Positions 17,731 through 28,000 of a stretch of DNA of 64,000 nt are shown here, one piece after another (within the stretch, counting starts at the first letter, position 1; each line of letters starts with the position of its first letter). The notes beneath the pieces are model-generated. The model worked only from the letters and a program-made list of their open reading frames with translations. It was not told the DNA's origin and ran no database searches. The position numbers and the translations under genes are program-made. The DNA comes from Nostoc piscinale CENA21 (GTDB taxonomy: Bacteria > Cyanobacteriota > Cyanobacteriia > Cyanobacteriales > Nostocaceae), in the NCBI RefSeq assembly GCF_001298445.1, contig NZ_CP012036.1:1553263-1617262 (forward strand). Direction: 5' to 3'.

Positions 17731-18448
17731 TTATCTATTCACTAAAACAAAGCCGCGTGTCTTACCGGAAGTTGTATCTGTAGTGTTCATCGCCTTCCAT
17801 AAATCTGCGGCTTTTACCCACACTGGCGGATATTTATAACGAGAAACATCCATAATTAAAAATCTATCTGTCTGCTCATTGTAAGCCGCGATGGGGGAAA
17901 TATGCCCACCTTTTTCTTGACCAATTTCCTTACGTAAATAGTTAACTATCACAAAGTTATTAGATTGTTTTAAGTTTGTTGAAACTAGCTGACGAAACTG
18001 TTCTAAATTGGTATCGGCTGCATGATAAACTTTGACTTGGACATCATAACTAGCAATTAATCCTCCCAATTCTGCTAAAGTCATTCCTTGACGGGCGACA
18101 ACTTCGGGTGTCAGCACTTTTTTTAGTTTTTTCATTGCTAAAAAAGTTTTCTTGGGTGAACACTCTGTAAGGAGAATATTGTGGTGCTTCTGGTGCGACA
18201 ATTCCTAAACTATTTAACACCATCACACTACTAGCCACACCACAAAAAGCTTGATTATTTTGCGTGACAAACTGCATAGTCAAAGGAAAGAAATCTTCTC
18301 TTGAGTGACTTTGAATTAATAACTTCTCTCCCTCCTTAGAATTAAATGCAATCAAGTTATTGGAGAGGGGTAATGTTTGAGCAATAACAGTTCCACTAGA
18401 AACACAAAACCAGATAATTGCAGCTTTCAAAGTTGTATTTAACTTCAT
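17731..18448 (-). pseudogene. Bacterial-type phytochelatin synthase with +1 frameshift in an A7 run
   Basis: Two frames join into one 238-residue protein if one T is removed from the run of seven at 18118-18124; the junction then reads NEKTKKVLTPEVVARQGMTL. The N-terminus has a signal peptide (IIWFCVSSGTVIAQ). The papain-like triad is visible: Cys69 in NNQAFCGVASSVMVLNSLG, His in KGGHISPIAAYN and Asp in FLIMDVSRY. Length and motifs match the short cyanobacterial proteins related to the catalytic domain of plant phytochelatin synthase, which mainly remove Gly from glutathione. Both halves are well conserved, so the lesion is recent, bypassed or a reading error. Confidence 0.85.
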
Positions 18449-18474
18449 AAACTCTCCACTTAAAAACTTTGCGC

Positions 18475-19434
18475 CTATCCTGCGGGTTTGCCGTTAGACG
18501 TTCTCGTAAGAGTAGACGCTACCGCGTCTGTGCGTGAACCTAAACCCTTAGATTTAAGAAACTCACGCACAACCTCTTTAATATTTTGTAATTCGCCTTC
18601 AACTAAATAATTTAACTGCCGCATTTCATCTGCGGAAATTTTACCAGAAAGTTGAGCGATCGCACTTCTTAATTCCGGGTATTTATTTAACGTTTCTTGT
18701 CTGATAATTGGCGTAGCTTCGTAAGGGGGAAAGTATTGTTTATCATCCTTTAACACAGCCAAACCCAAACGAGTAATTTGTCCATCAGTAGAATTTCCCG
18801 CTACCATATCTACTTGTTTTTGTATTAAGGCGCGATATATTAAACCCAAGTCCATAATTTGCGGTGATTTAGAAAAACGCAAATCGTAAGTTTTAGCTAA
18901 CCCAGGAAAACCATCGTCACGTTCTAAAAATTCATAGCCAAAACCGCCGCGCCATTGGGGTGTATATTGTGCAGCTTGAGATAAAGTTTGAATATTATAT
19001 TTCTTGGCATCTTCACCCCGAATTACCATTGCAAAAGTATTTTCAAAACCCAAACTAGGCATTACTTCCAGCTTAAATTGTTGGGAGTATGCTTGTTTTA
19101 ATTTCTCATAAACTACTTTCGGGTCATTGACAGCTTTTTGTTTTAAAATACCAGTAAAAGCTGTACCAGTGTATTCAATATAAGCGTCTATTTTCCCCGC
19201 CAGGATAGCATTATGACAAACAAAAGAACCGCCTAAACGGGGACGACGGACAACTTTAAGCTTAGTTGTTGCTTCAATTTGTTGGGCTAATAATTCACCT
19301 AAAATATCTTGTTCGGTAAAATCTTTAGAAGCAACAACAATATCGCCCGTGGTATTATTCGCACTAGGGTTACAAGCTGCGATCGCCACTACTAAAGTAA
19401 AAGTTAAAATAAAAAATATTAAAAATCTTTTCAT
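18475..19434 (-). CDS. Osmoprotectant (glycine betaine/choline-type) ABC transporter substrate-binding lipoprotein
   Basis: A 319-residue lipoprotein. The signal sequence ends in the lipobox VAIAAC (Cys21). The mature part begins DIVVASKDFTEQDILGELLAQ, typical of the OpuCC/OsmF/ProX-like family, with YIEYTGTAF and GNSTDGQI motifs of the ligand pocket. It follows the permease gene by three bases, so the transporter is one operon (ATPase, permease, binding protein). The last 17 or so residues (SRTDAVASTLTRTSNGKPAG) are read from an intergenic repeat carrying GACGCTACCGCGTCTGTGCG and probably replaced the native stop after FLKSKGL. Confidence 0.88.
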   Translation of the reverse strand: MKRFLIFFILTFTLVVAIAACNPSANNTTGDIVVASKDFTEQDILGELLAQQIEATTKLKVVRRPRLGGSFVCHNAILAGKIDAYIEYTGTAFTGILKQKAVNDPKVVYEKLKQAYSQQFKLEVMPSLGFENTFAMVIRGEDAKKYNIQTLSQAAQYTPQWRGGFGYEFLERDDGFPGLAKTYDLRFSKSPQIMDLGLIYRALIQKQVDMVAGNSTDGQITRLGLAVLKDDKQYFPPYEATPIIRQETLNKYPELRSAIAQLSGKISADEMRQLNYLVEGELQNIKEVVREFLKSKGLGSRTDAVASTLTRTSNGKPAG

Positions 19435-19437
19435 TAC

Positions 19438-20067
19438 TTATTTAACTTTTAATCTGGTTTCCAACAACCCAATTAACAAATCTGCCAGTAAAGCAATCAC
19501 GGCTGCTGGTACTGCCCCAGCTAAAATTAAATCATTATTTACTACCGCAATGCCGCGAAAAATAAACACGCCTAAACCACCAGCACCAATAGCAGCCGCA
19601 ATTGTGGCAATACCAATACCTATCACTGCGGCAACTCTCACACCTGCTAAAATTACACTCATTGCTAAGGGAATTTCGACTTGTAATAATAATTCTTGGT
19701 CAGTCATTCCCATACCTCTCCCAGCTTCGATAATTGCTGGATCTACACTGGTAATGCCTGTGTAAGTATTGCGAATTATTGGGAGGAACGAATATAAAGT
19801 CAACGCAACAATAGCTGGAATAACACCAATTCCACCAATAATTGGGACAGGAATTAGTAAACCAAATAATGCCAAACTTGGAATGGTTTGCAGTACATTA
19901 GCAATACCCAGAATGGGTTGACGCAAATGAGTTTGACGGGTAATTAAAATACCTAACGGAATGCCAACAAGTGTGGCAATTGTAATGGCAATGCCTACCA
20001 AAAATAAATGTTCCAGCGTGTGCTGTAAAATTTCTGGGGCATACTTAATCAAGAAAAAGTCTTTCAT
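19438..20067 (-). CDS. Osmoprotectant ABC transporter permease
   Basis: A 209-residue inner-membrane permease with about five to six transmembrane helices. The OpuCB/ProW-like signature GIPLGILITRQ appears near the N-terminus and the ATPase-contact loop EAGRGMGMTDQELLLQVEIPLAM in the middle. I chose the ATG at 20067 (MKDFFLIKYAPEI) because it overlaps the stop of the upstream ATPase gene as ATGA, a standard coupled start; an earlier ATG at 20094 would give nine more residues. A single permease suggests a homodimeric channel. Confidence 0.88.
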   Translation of the reverse strand: MKDFFLIKYAPEILQHTLEHLFLVGIAITIATLVGIPLGILITRQTHLRQPILGIANVLQTIPSLALFGLLIPVPIIGGIGVIPAIVALTLYSFLPIIRNTYTGITSVDPAIIEAGRGMGMTDQELLLQVEIPLAMSVILAGVRVAAVIGIGIATIAAAIGAGGLGVFIFRGIAVVNNDLILAGAVPAAVIALLADLLIGLLETRLKVK

Positions 20068-20822
20068 AAACTGTCTTGCAGAGAACGCAGACATTGAAGA
20101 AACGCTAGGCTTTCTGGATGTTGCGATCGCAGAAACTCCTCCTTTGTACCTAATACTACCAGTTCTCCGTCATACATTAATCCAATTCGAGAAGCTAAGA
20201 CAAACGCTTCTTGGATATCATGGGTCACAAACACCACCGTCTTACCGAGTTCTTGCTGTAACCGCCGAAACTCCTGTTGCAATTCTAAGCGCGTAATGGG
20301 GTCGAGTGCGCCAAAAGGCTCATCCATCAACAAAACTGGAGGATCTGCGGCTAACGCCCTGGCTACCCCTACCCTTTGTCTTTGTCCCCCTGAAAGTTGA
20401 TGGGGATAACGCCCTGCAAACTGCACAGGATCTAAACCTACCAATTGCAACAATTCATAAACTCTTGTTTTAATTTGTTTCGGTTTCCAACCTTCTAAAC
20501 TAGGAACTAAACCAACATTACGTTCTACAGTGAAATGAGGAAATAAACCAGTTTCTTGAATTACATAACCAATTTTGCGGCGCAGTTTAATTTCATCCCA
20601 TTGACTTGTCGGAGTTCCATCAAATACGACTTCACCTGTTGTTGGCGTAAACAGACGGTTAATTAATTTCATAGTGGTAGTTTTACCGCTACCACTGCGT
20701 CCAAGTAATATTAATGCTTCTCCTTGATGAATCGAAAAATTAAGATTTGATACTAAATTGCGACGGTTACGGCTAAAGCTGACATCGCGGAATTCAACAG
20801 CAATTGAGCGATTTTGCGACAT
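20064..20822 (-). CDS. Osmoprotectant ABC transporter ATP-binding protein
   Basis: A 252-residue ABC ATPase, first gene of the three-gene operon. Walker A is LLGRSGSGKTTTMKLI, the Q-loop GYVIQETGLFPHFTV, the signature QLSGGQRQRVGVARAL, Walker B PPVLLMDEPFGALDP and the switch His is in FVTHDIQEA. The motif pattern and length place it with OpuCA/ProV-type ATPases but without the C-terminal CBS domains that give osmotic control in longer homologues. Substrate is likely a quaternary amine or related compatible solute. Confidence 0.92.
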   Translation of the reverse strand: MSQNRSIAVEFRDVSFSRNRRNLVSNLNFSIHQGEALILLGRSGSGKTTTMKLINRLFTPTTGEVVFDGTPTSQWDEIKLRRKIGYVIQETGLFPHFTVERNVGLVPSLEGWKPKQIKTRVYELLQLVGLDPVQFAGRYPHQLSGGQRQRVGVARALAADPPVLLMDEPFGALDPITRLELQQEFRRLQQELGKTVVFVTHDIQEAFVLASRIGLMYDGELVVLGTKEEFLRSQHPESLAFLQCLRSLQDSL

Positions 20823-21512
20823 GGTTGACTGTTGGTTATTAACTTGAAGCTATTATTACTGATTTTGCTGATAAGTAAATATAGAGTTTTAGATGTAGTA
20901 TTCAGAAAATAGATATCTCAAACTCTTCTAACTTTGTGTCCTACCCTGCGGGAAGCCGCTATCGCGTCTATGCGCCCTTTGCGGTACCCTTCGGGAAGCC
21001 GCTTGCGCGTCTGCGTTTTTTCATAATTCTGCGTAAGGATTATTAGGATGATTTTTGTCTCACGCAAAGGCGCAAAGGCGCAAACAGTAAGATGTCATTG
21101 TGAGGGAGCTTTAAAGCAAATCCCCAAAGCATTATTCAGTTAGGGCTATTGAATGTAAATATACGTAAACAAATATTGTGTTTTTTTTTATTAATAGTTC
21201 AATATATAAGTTACAACTTTAATTTAAAAATCGTTAAAATAAAAGTGCAAATTATAGTTTGTCAATATTTTTTGATCTATAAAAATTAACTCTGTTTAAT
21301 CACCCTCAAAAAATAAAAATAAGCGAATTGCTAAATATTCAAATATAGACCGAGTAGAAATTTGAGAGTTTATGTCTTAACATAAACCCTTAAAATGAGG
21401 TTTTTAGTAAACACCTTATTCAATCAGGCTGAGAGATTATTCCTTATCTCAAATAAGGTTGTTTTGTTGTGTCACTCATAGCGAGTAATACTAAAAAAAT
21501 TTTGCTAAACGA
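20823..21512. other. 690-base intergenic region with cyanobacterial repeats and AT-rich promoter zone
   Basis: From about 20941 to 21020 it carries repeat modules (CCTGCGGGAAGCCGCT..CGCGTCTATGCG and CCTTCGGGAAGCCGCTTGCG) related to the DNA that forms the tail of the substrate-binding protein. CGCAAAGGCGCAAAGGCGC follows near 21063. From 21160 to 21330 the DNA is very AT-rich. A perfect hairpin GTTTATG/CATAAAC lies at about 21371-21389, in the leader of the downstream glycosyltransferase gene. No coding sequence is seen. Confidence 0.5.
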
Positions 21513-22367
21513 ATGCCAATGCTACAAGTCACAGATATAGACAAGCAGTACTATATTCTCGGAATGAAGCTATCTGTATCTAATTATGAATATGTTACTC
21601 AGTTAGTCATCAAATGGGCTAAAGCAAGGCAGTCAAGATATATATGTCTAGCTAATGTACATATGGTAATGGAAGCTTACGACTCTGCTAAATTTCGTCA
21701 GCTTGTGAATTCCGCAGATTTGGTAGCTCCAGATGGTAAACCATTAAGTTGGAGTCTACAAGCTTTAGGTGTAATCAATCAGCAACAAGTTTGTGGTAGA
21801 GAACTTACACTGCATATATGTAAAGCAGCATCATTCAGCAGAATACCTATCGGTTTCTATGGGAGCAGTAAAGAAGTTTTGAAGGCTTTGATAACAAAGA
21901 TGCAACAGCGTTATCCAGATTTAGATATTGCCTATGCTTATTCACCCCCTTACTATCCTCTTACTTTAGAAGAGAAGAATGTCGTAATTGAAGAGATTAA
22001 GGCTTCAGGAACACGAATTCTGTTTGTCGGATTAGGATGTCCTAAACAAGAGCGTTGGATGGCTCAGCATAAAAATCAAGTTCCTGCGGTTATGTTAGGA
22101 ATTGGAGCAGCCTTTGATGTCCTTGCAGGAGCTAAACCGCAGGTTCCTGGTTGGATGCAAAAGTTGGGTTTAGAGTGGCTTTTTCGGCTGTGTTTGGAAC
22201 CTCGACGATTGTGGTATAGAAACTTTAGACATAGCCCTAGATTTGTAATATTTTTTGCTTTAGAAATATTGAAATTACTATTACTATCTTTATGTATACT
22301 TGCGCCAGAAGTTGATTTGAAATTACAAGAATCACCCTTAAAAATAATGCAACATAAAAAATTATAG
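21513..22367 (+). CDS. WecG/TagA/CpsF family glycosyltransferase (GT26)
   Basis: A 284-residue enzyme that transfers a sugar, usually an N-acetylmannosamine or related residue, to a lipid-linked acceptor in exopolysaccharide or teichoic-acid-type synthesis. Family hallmarks are NSADLVAPDGKPLSW, IGFYGSSKEVL, FVGLGCPKQERWMAQH and GIGAAFDVLAG.K.QVPGWMQKLGLEWLFRL. The C-terminal hydrophobic FVIFFALEILKLLLLSL suggests membrane association. It starts a three-gene plus-strand cluster with a polysaccharide deacetylase and an FAD protein. Confidence 0.92.
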   Translation: MPMLQVTDIDKQYYILGMKLSVSNYEYVTQLVIKWAKARQSRYICLANVHMVMEAYDSAKFRQLVNSADLVAPDGKPLSWSLQALGVINQQQVCGRELTLHICKAASFSRIPIGFYGSSKEVLKALITKMQQRYPDLDIAYAYSPPYYPLTLEEKNVVIEEIKASGTRILFVGLGCPKQERWMAQHKNQVPAVMLGIGAAFDVLAGAKPQVPGWMQKLGLEWLFRLCLEPRRLWYRNFRHSPRFVIFFALEILKLLLLSLCILAPEVDLKLQESPLKIMQHKKL

Positions 22368-22492
22368 ATAGGAAATAAAGCAGTAAATCTTTTGACAAAA
22401 AAATATAAGAATTAGCATAGACTCAAAATCTATTGTTAATAATTAAGTACTATTTGCTAATTACCTATAAATAATTATTGAATTTAAATAAT

Positions 22493-23393
22493 ATGAATAT
22501 CTCATTTGCCCAACAAGTTACAAACAAAACTCAGCGGCTACAGCACGCTTTTACAGTAGATGTTGAGGACTGGTATCACGGTGCAATTGATGAAGAAATC
22601 AAAATCACTGCTGAACGCCGTTTGCATTATGGCTTAGGTAGTTTATTAGAACTTTTGGCAGAGTATAAAATCAGAGGAACTTTTTTTTTGGCTGGGACAG
22701 GCAGCATTCGATAACCGACATCTTGTTAAGCAAGTAGCACAATCAGGCCATGAAATTGCTTGCCACGGCTGGTTCCACGAATATGTGTACAGTATGTCTC
22801 CTCAAAAATTCAGAAAAGATACTAAACGCGCCCAGGAATTTCTAGCCGACTTGACGGGAAAACCCATAATTGCTTACCGCGCACCTTATTTCTCAATTAC
22901 CCGCAAATCACTTTGGGCGTTGGATATTCTTGCGGAACTGGGATTTCATTACGACTCCAGTATTTTTCCCACCAACAATTGGCGCTACGGAATACCAGAT
23001 TATGAACCCAAAATACAAGAAATTCACACGCCCGCAGGTTCAATTTATGAAATACCACTTTCCATTCGACCAATACTGGGACACAATATCCCAATAAGTG
23101 GCGGAGCTTACTTTCGTCTTTATCCGTATGCTCTAACAAAATCTAATTTTTTGAGAGCAGAGCGTAACAATTGTTCTGTAATATTTTACATTCATCCGTG
23201 GGAATTAGATCCGGATCACCCACCAGTCTCACTCTCTTGGAAAGAACAACTCACGCATAACATTAATCTTCGCTCTACAAACATTAAACTACAACAATTA
23301 TTGCTTGATTTTTCCTTTGTGACTTTAAGTGAAGTTTTAAATAATCATTTGAGCAATCATCATCAATCAAAAGCATTAATTGGTTTCGATTAA
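22493..23393 (+). pseudogene. Polysaccharide deacetylase (DUF3473/XrtA-associated type), +1 frameshift in a T9 run
   Basis: Removing one T from the run of nine at 22681-22689 joins two frames into a 299-residue protein, with the junction reading RGTFFWLGQAAFDNRHLV. The NodB-type metal site is visible: FTVDVEDWYHG (catalytic Asp and metal Asp), then CHGWFHEYVY with the His-x3-4-His pair. YRAPYFSITRKSLWALDIL and the C-terminal IHPWELDPDHPP are typical of deacetylases with a DUF3473 tail linked to exopolysaccharide export. The ATG at 22493 is preferred over the upstream TTG. Both halves lack other damage. Confidence 0.87.
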
Positions 23394-23418
23394 AACTATA
23401 TTTCAAAATCGTAAATTA

Positions 23419-24820
23419 ATGAATATCAAACAGAGCAATTCAAAACATATTTATATTTTGGGAGCAGGCCCAGCAGGTTTAGCATCTGCCTATACATTGA
23501 CAAAACAAGATGAGTCTGTAGTTGTTGTAGATAAAGATTCTCAGGTTGGAGGACTGTCTAAAAGTATTGTTTATCAAGGTTTCATTTTAGATTATGGAGC
23601 GCATTATTTATGTACAAGTCCTCAGCCTGTATTAGAACTTTTTAACGAAATATTAGGCTCTAATAAAGTAAATATTAATACCTTAATTAGGGTATACTGG
23701 CGAAAAAAAATTCTTAAGTTACCCTCCGAAAATTCATGAATTATTATCAGTTCTTTCAGGGGAAGAAATAATCAAAGTTATAAGTTCTTATCTCCAAGCT
23801 AAAATTTATCCAAATGCTAGTATTGAAAATTATCATGAACAATTAAGTTCTAGATTTGGTAAATATTTATTTGAAATCTTTTTTAAAGATTATATAGAAA
23901 AAGTTTGGGGTATTTCTGGAAAACAAATAAGTGCTAATGCTGTAGCAAGAGTGACAACTAATCTTTTTGAAAAATATCTCAACATATTTATACAAATAAT
24001 TCATAACTGGTTCACTAGCAAAAGCTTTACTAGTAATGTTAGTAGCAATCAAGTTTTGTATCCTAAAAAAGGCTCCGGACAATTTTATAAAGGAATTGCA
24101 CATTACATCTGTTCACAAAATCAACAAGTATTATTAGATACAGAGGTAGTTCAAGTTAAACATAATTCCTTTTTGATCAACGAACTTGTTTTGAAAAATC
24201 TTCATACCGGGCAAGAAGAAGCTCATAAGTGTAGAGGGGTAATTTCATCGATACCCATAAATTTATTGCTACAAAAACTTTCTCCTTCTCCTCCAGAAAG
24301 AATTCTAAATTTGGTGAAATATTTAAAATTTCGTAATACTATTCTTGCGTATTTAATTATTGAAGGTAATCAAATTTTTCCTGAGCATAGTTTATATATT
24401 AATGATAAGAGTGTGCAGGTTGTGCGGGTCACTAATTTTGCTAATTGGTCACCTGATATCCTGCCCAATTGTTACCAAACGCCTCTTTGTTGTGAGTACT
24501 GGTGTGATTTTAATGAATCAATTTGGCAACTTTCGGATCAAGAAATTTTAGTTCAAGCTGAACAAGAACTTAGAGAAATTGGATTGTTAGCTCAACAGAC
24601 AGTTTCTAGCGGCTTTGTTGTTAGGTTAGCGCGTACTCATCCAATTTATACTGTCAATTATCAAACAGCTTTATTAGAAATTCAAGATTATCTTAAACAG
24701 TTTCAAAACCTACAAATAGTAGGTCGTGGAGGCTCTTTTAGTTACTTTGATCAGGATATGGTGTTGTTAATGGGAATGTCATCTGCAAAAGATTTGCTAA
24801 ATTCCTTAAAAGCTCTTTGA
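23419..24820 (+). pseudogene. FAD-dependent amine-oxidase/protoporphyrinogen-oxidase-like protein, +1 frameshift in an A8 run
   Basis: Removing one A from the run of eight at 23703-23710 joins the frames into a 466-residue protein with RVYWRKKFLSYPPKIHELL at the junction. IYILGAGPAGLASAYTL is the FAD Rossmann motif, followed by DKDSQVGGLSKS and YGAHYLCTS as in UDP-galactopyranose-mutase and HemY-like flavoproteins found in polysaccharide clusters. The C-terminal GRGGSFSYFDQDMVLLMGMSSA matches the second FAD contact. The segment 23740-23950 is open only in the corrected frame. It is the last gene of the GT26/deacetylase cluster. Confidence 0.82.
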
Positions 24821-25015
24821 AAAGCAAGAAAGCCCAGGTGGGAGCAACGCGATTTTCTGAAGTCGGGTAAAAAACGAGCGATCGCTAAATCATGTACTTA
24901 AGTAGTTAATTAAAATAAATACTTTCAAAAAAGAGTTAATACTGAAAATACACGAGAGTAGTCTATTTTGAGAGTTGTTTAAATTTATTATGGAAACAAA
25001 AAAAGTGTAGGATTG

Positions 25016-28000
25016 TTAAAATCGAGTTTCATATTCAAAGAACAGTAGATTTTCATTGCCCAAATCGGTTGCGCCGCGTACTAAAATTTCGTCATTGAGC
25101 CGATAGAGGACGTTGTAACGGAACGACGCATCACTACTAAATAAAGGTCGTGATAAGGAAACAGAAAAATCTCGATTTAGGTTGAATACACCTTCGGCTG
25201 ATAAATCGAGAACTGATGAACGTCTTGCTGTTTGATCAGTAATGGGAGTAGGAAAGATGCGAAATTCACTAAAACCAATTGCTTGACCGATCGCAGTAAT
25301 CGTACCTTGTAAACTACCTAAAACTGTCGTGCCGGCAAAATTAGTTAATCCTTGGGTGACATCTCCGGTTTGAGCAAAATTATTCAAAATTGAGCCACCT
25401 AGTAAAGCCACAATTTCTCCTTGACTGCGGCGGGGTTGACTTGTCAATTCTAAATTTTCGTTTAATCTACTAGCGCGTCCTGTCACCCTTGCTTGTACGC
25501 GCACGGTGCGTAAAGTACCAAAATTGATCGCAGAAGCATCGCTGATTTCTGCTGATGAAGGGGATCTTACAATCCGATTATTGGTCGCGGAGGTTTCAGG
25601 GACGATCGCTAACAGTCGCACATTCAAGGTAGGATCAAGTCCTTGACTGGGGGTAAAGGTGGCTGTTTGTTCATAGCCGCGTTCTAAGGTGAACTCGGTG
25701 CTAAATAAACTGACTCTTCCCCCTGTTAACCGAATTTCTCCTTGGGGGAGAGGTTTGGCTAATGTGCCGTTAATTGTTAAGTCACCTTTGGCATTAAAGC
25801 TGAGTATCGGTTGACTAAATCCTCCTACTCCCGGTACAAAACTGAGTAAAGGTTGACTTGTTACCCGCACATCATTACCCAAAGTCAAGCGTAAGTTGTC
25901 AAACGCTACAGGTAAATTAGGTCTAGTTGCAGTAGTAGTAGTATTTGTAGGGCTGGGGTTAGTGTCTGGGGGTGTGACGGCACTAATATTGATGTCACTA
26001 CTATCAGTCGTGGTTGGTTGGGCGTTAGCGGTGGTGGAGTTGCCAATAATTACCTGTCCATCACTCAGTTCTATTTCGCCGCCAATTTGGGGTTTGAGTG
26101 CTGTTCCTTGAATCACCGCATTACCACTCACACCACCTTCATACAAACCAGGGACTTGAAAATCTAGCGGTTTTTCTATTAATACTGTCAAAGGATTGGT
26201 TGTATTTGCCTGGGGTGTAAAAATTGGCAAAATTCCTGATGCCGTGACTAACCCTTGATTGTAATTAGCTTGAATACCTTCTATATTTACTATATTGCCG
26301 TTAAATTGGGCTGTTCCCGTAACATTTGTGAGCGGTTCCGATAAAGCTTGAGCGCGAATAGTAGCATTATTCAATGTGGCATTGCCATTAATAATCGGCT
26401 GGTTTAAAGTACCACCAACATTCACAGCCACTTGTCCTTGTCCATCTATCCATGAAACTTGATTGTTAGTCAGCAGATTTAACAGTGTTAAACCTTCGTT
26501 ACTCACATTAGCGTTAACACTGATTTGATTACTAGCTGGTTTGGCAGCGACAAAGGGTAAGGGTGCTGGAATACTACCTGTAGCTGTGATGGGTTGGGTT
26601 CCTGTCAGCAGTAAAGCACTGTCAAAATTTAAGCGGGCATTTTCGTAGGCAAATTTTACCTGTCCTGTCTGCACTGGTTGGTTATTCAGAGTTGCATTCG
26701 CCAGTGACACTTCGCCATTCACGCTGGGGTCGAGGAAACTGCCTTGCAAATTAGCCACAGCATTCACTTCACCTGTGACATCTAGCGGATATTGGGCAAT
26801 AAACGGCTGAAATAGGGATAACGGTAAACTAGCCACATTCAACTGTCCAGTAAGTTGGTTCAAGCCTAACTTGCCGGCAAAAGCTACCTGTCCTTGATTG
26901 ATGCCAATGCTCAAGGGTGAAAGAGTAACCACACCATTGGCAAAATTACCTTGAGCAATAACTTGATTAATCGTATATTGTCCCCATTGCCAGTTATTCC
27001 CTTGAAGATTAAACCCAGCATTCAACCCAGATTTTAAAGAACCACTGGCTACTACTGTTCCATTCAAAGCACCTGTTAATTCTGCCAAGCTGGGTAAAGG
27101 CGGTGCTTGTTTTTTCTCTTGCTGTTGTTGCTGTTCTGTGGCTGTGGCAATTTTAGAGAAGTATTCTAGTTGTGTGAGCAAGTCTGCATTGGGTAAGCGC
27201 ACAGATGTGGTATCAAGTGCGGTTGCGCCTGCTAGTGTGGGTGGTTCTGTACCTGTGCTGAAATCTTTAAAATCGTAGATATTAAACGCTTGTAAAAGTT
27301 CTTGTATTCGCGTTTGGGCTAAATTCGCTTGGACTTGAAATTGGGGATTATTGCCAGTTTGCACACTTCCACTGAGGGCAATGCTACTTTCTCCCAGACG
27401 CAAGAGACCGTTAGTTAAGTTAGCCGCACCATTGGCATAATTAAAACTACCACGAAATTCTGCGGCGGAAACTCTGGCAACACGGGGCTGAGAAATTGCC
27501 ACATCTCCCGCTAAAGCATAATTATTCAGATTAACTACTAAATTTCCTGATAATTGCCCGCCCAAGGGTTTCAAGTTATTGTTAGGTAAAAAGCCGCCAA
27601 CCAAGGCGATGGGAAATTGTTGGGCGTTGATAATTAAATTATCTCCCTCGGTTCTACCTGTAGTAATAGCGCCATCACGCCGGACTAAAAAGGAAGTTGG
27701 GCGATAGTTGCCATCGAGGTTGAGGGCTATCCTATCTTGTGTACCTGCGAGGCGCAGACTTGCCCCTTGTCCGCCTTGAAAATTCACATTACCAGTTAAA
27801 ACGGGGTCAAATGCTACGTTTCCGACATTGAAATTCCGTAGCCGCAGACTACCCGTAGCTTGGGGAACTTCTGGAGTACCTGTCACTCGCCCATTAAAAT
27901 CAACAAAACCTGATAGGGCGATATCTCCGGGAACTTGCACACCAGTATTATTGAGGTTGAAATTCTGCGCCAGGACATCAAAATTAAAGCCGGTGATTTT

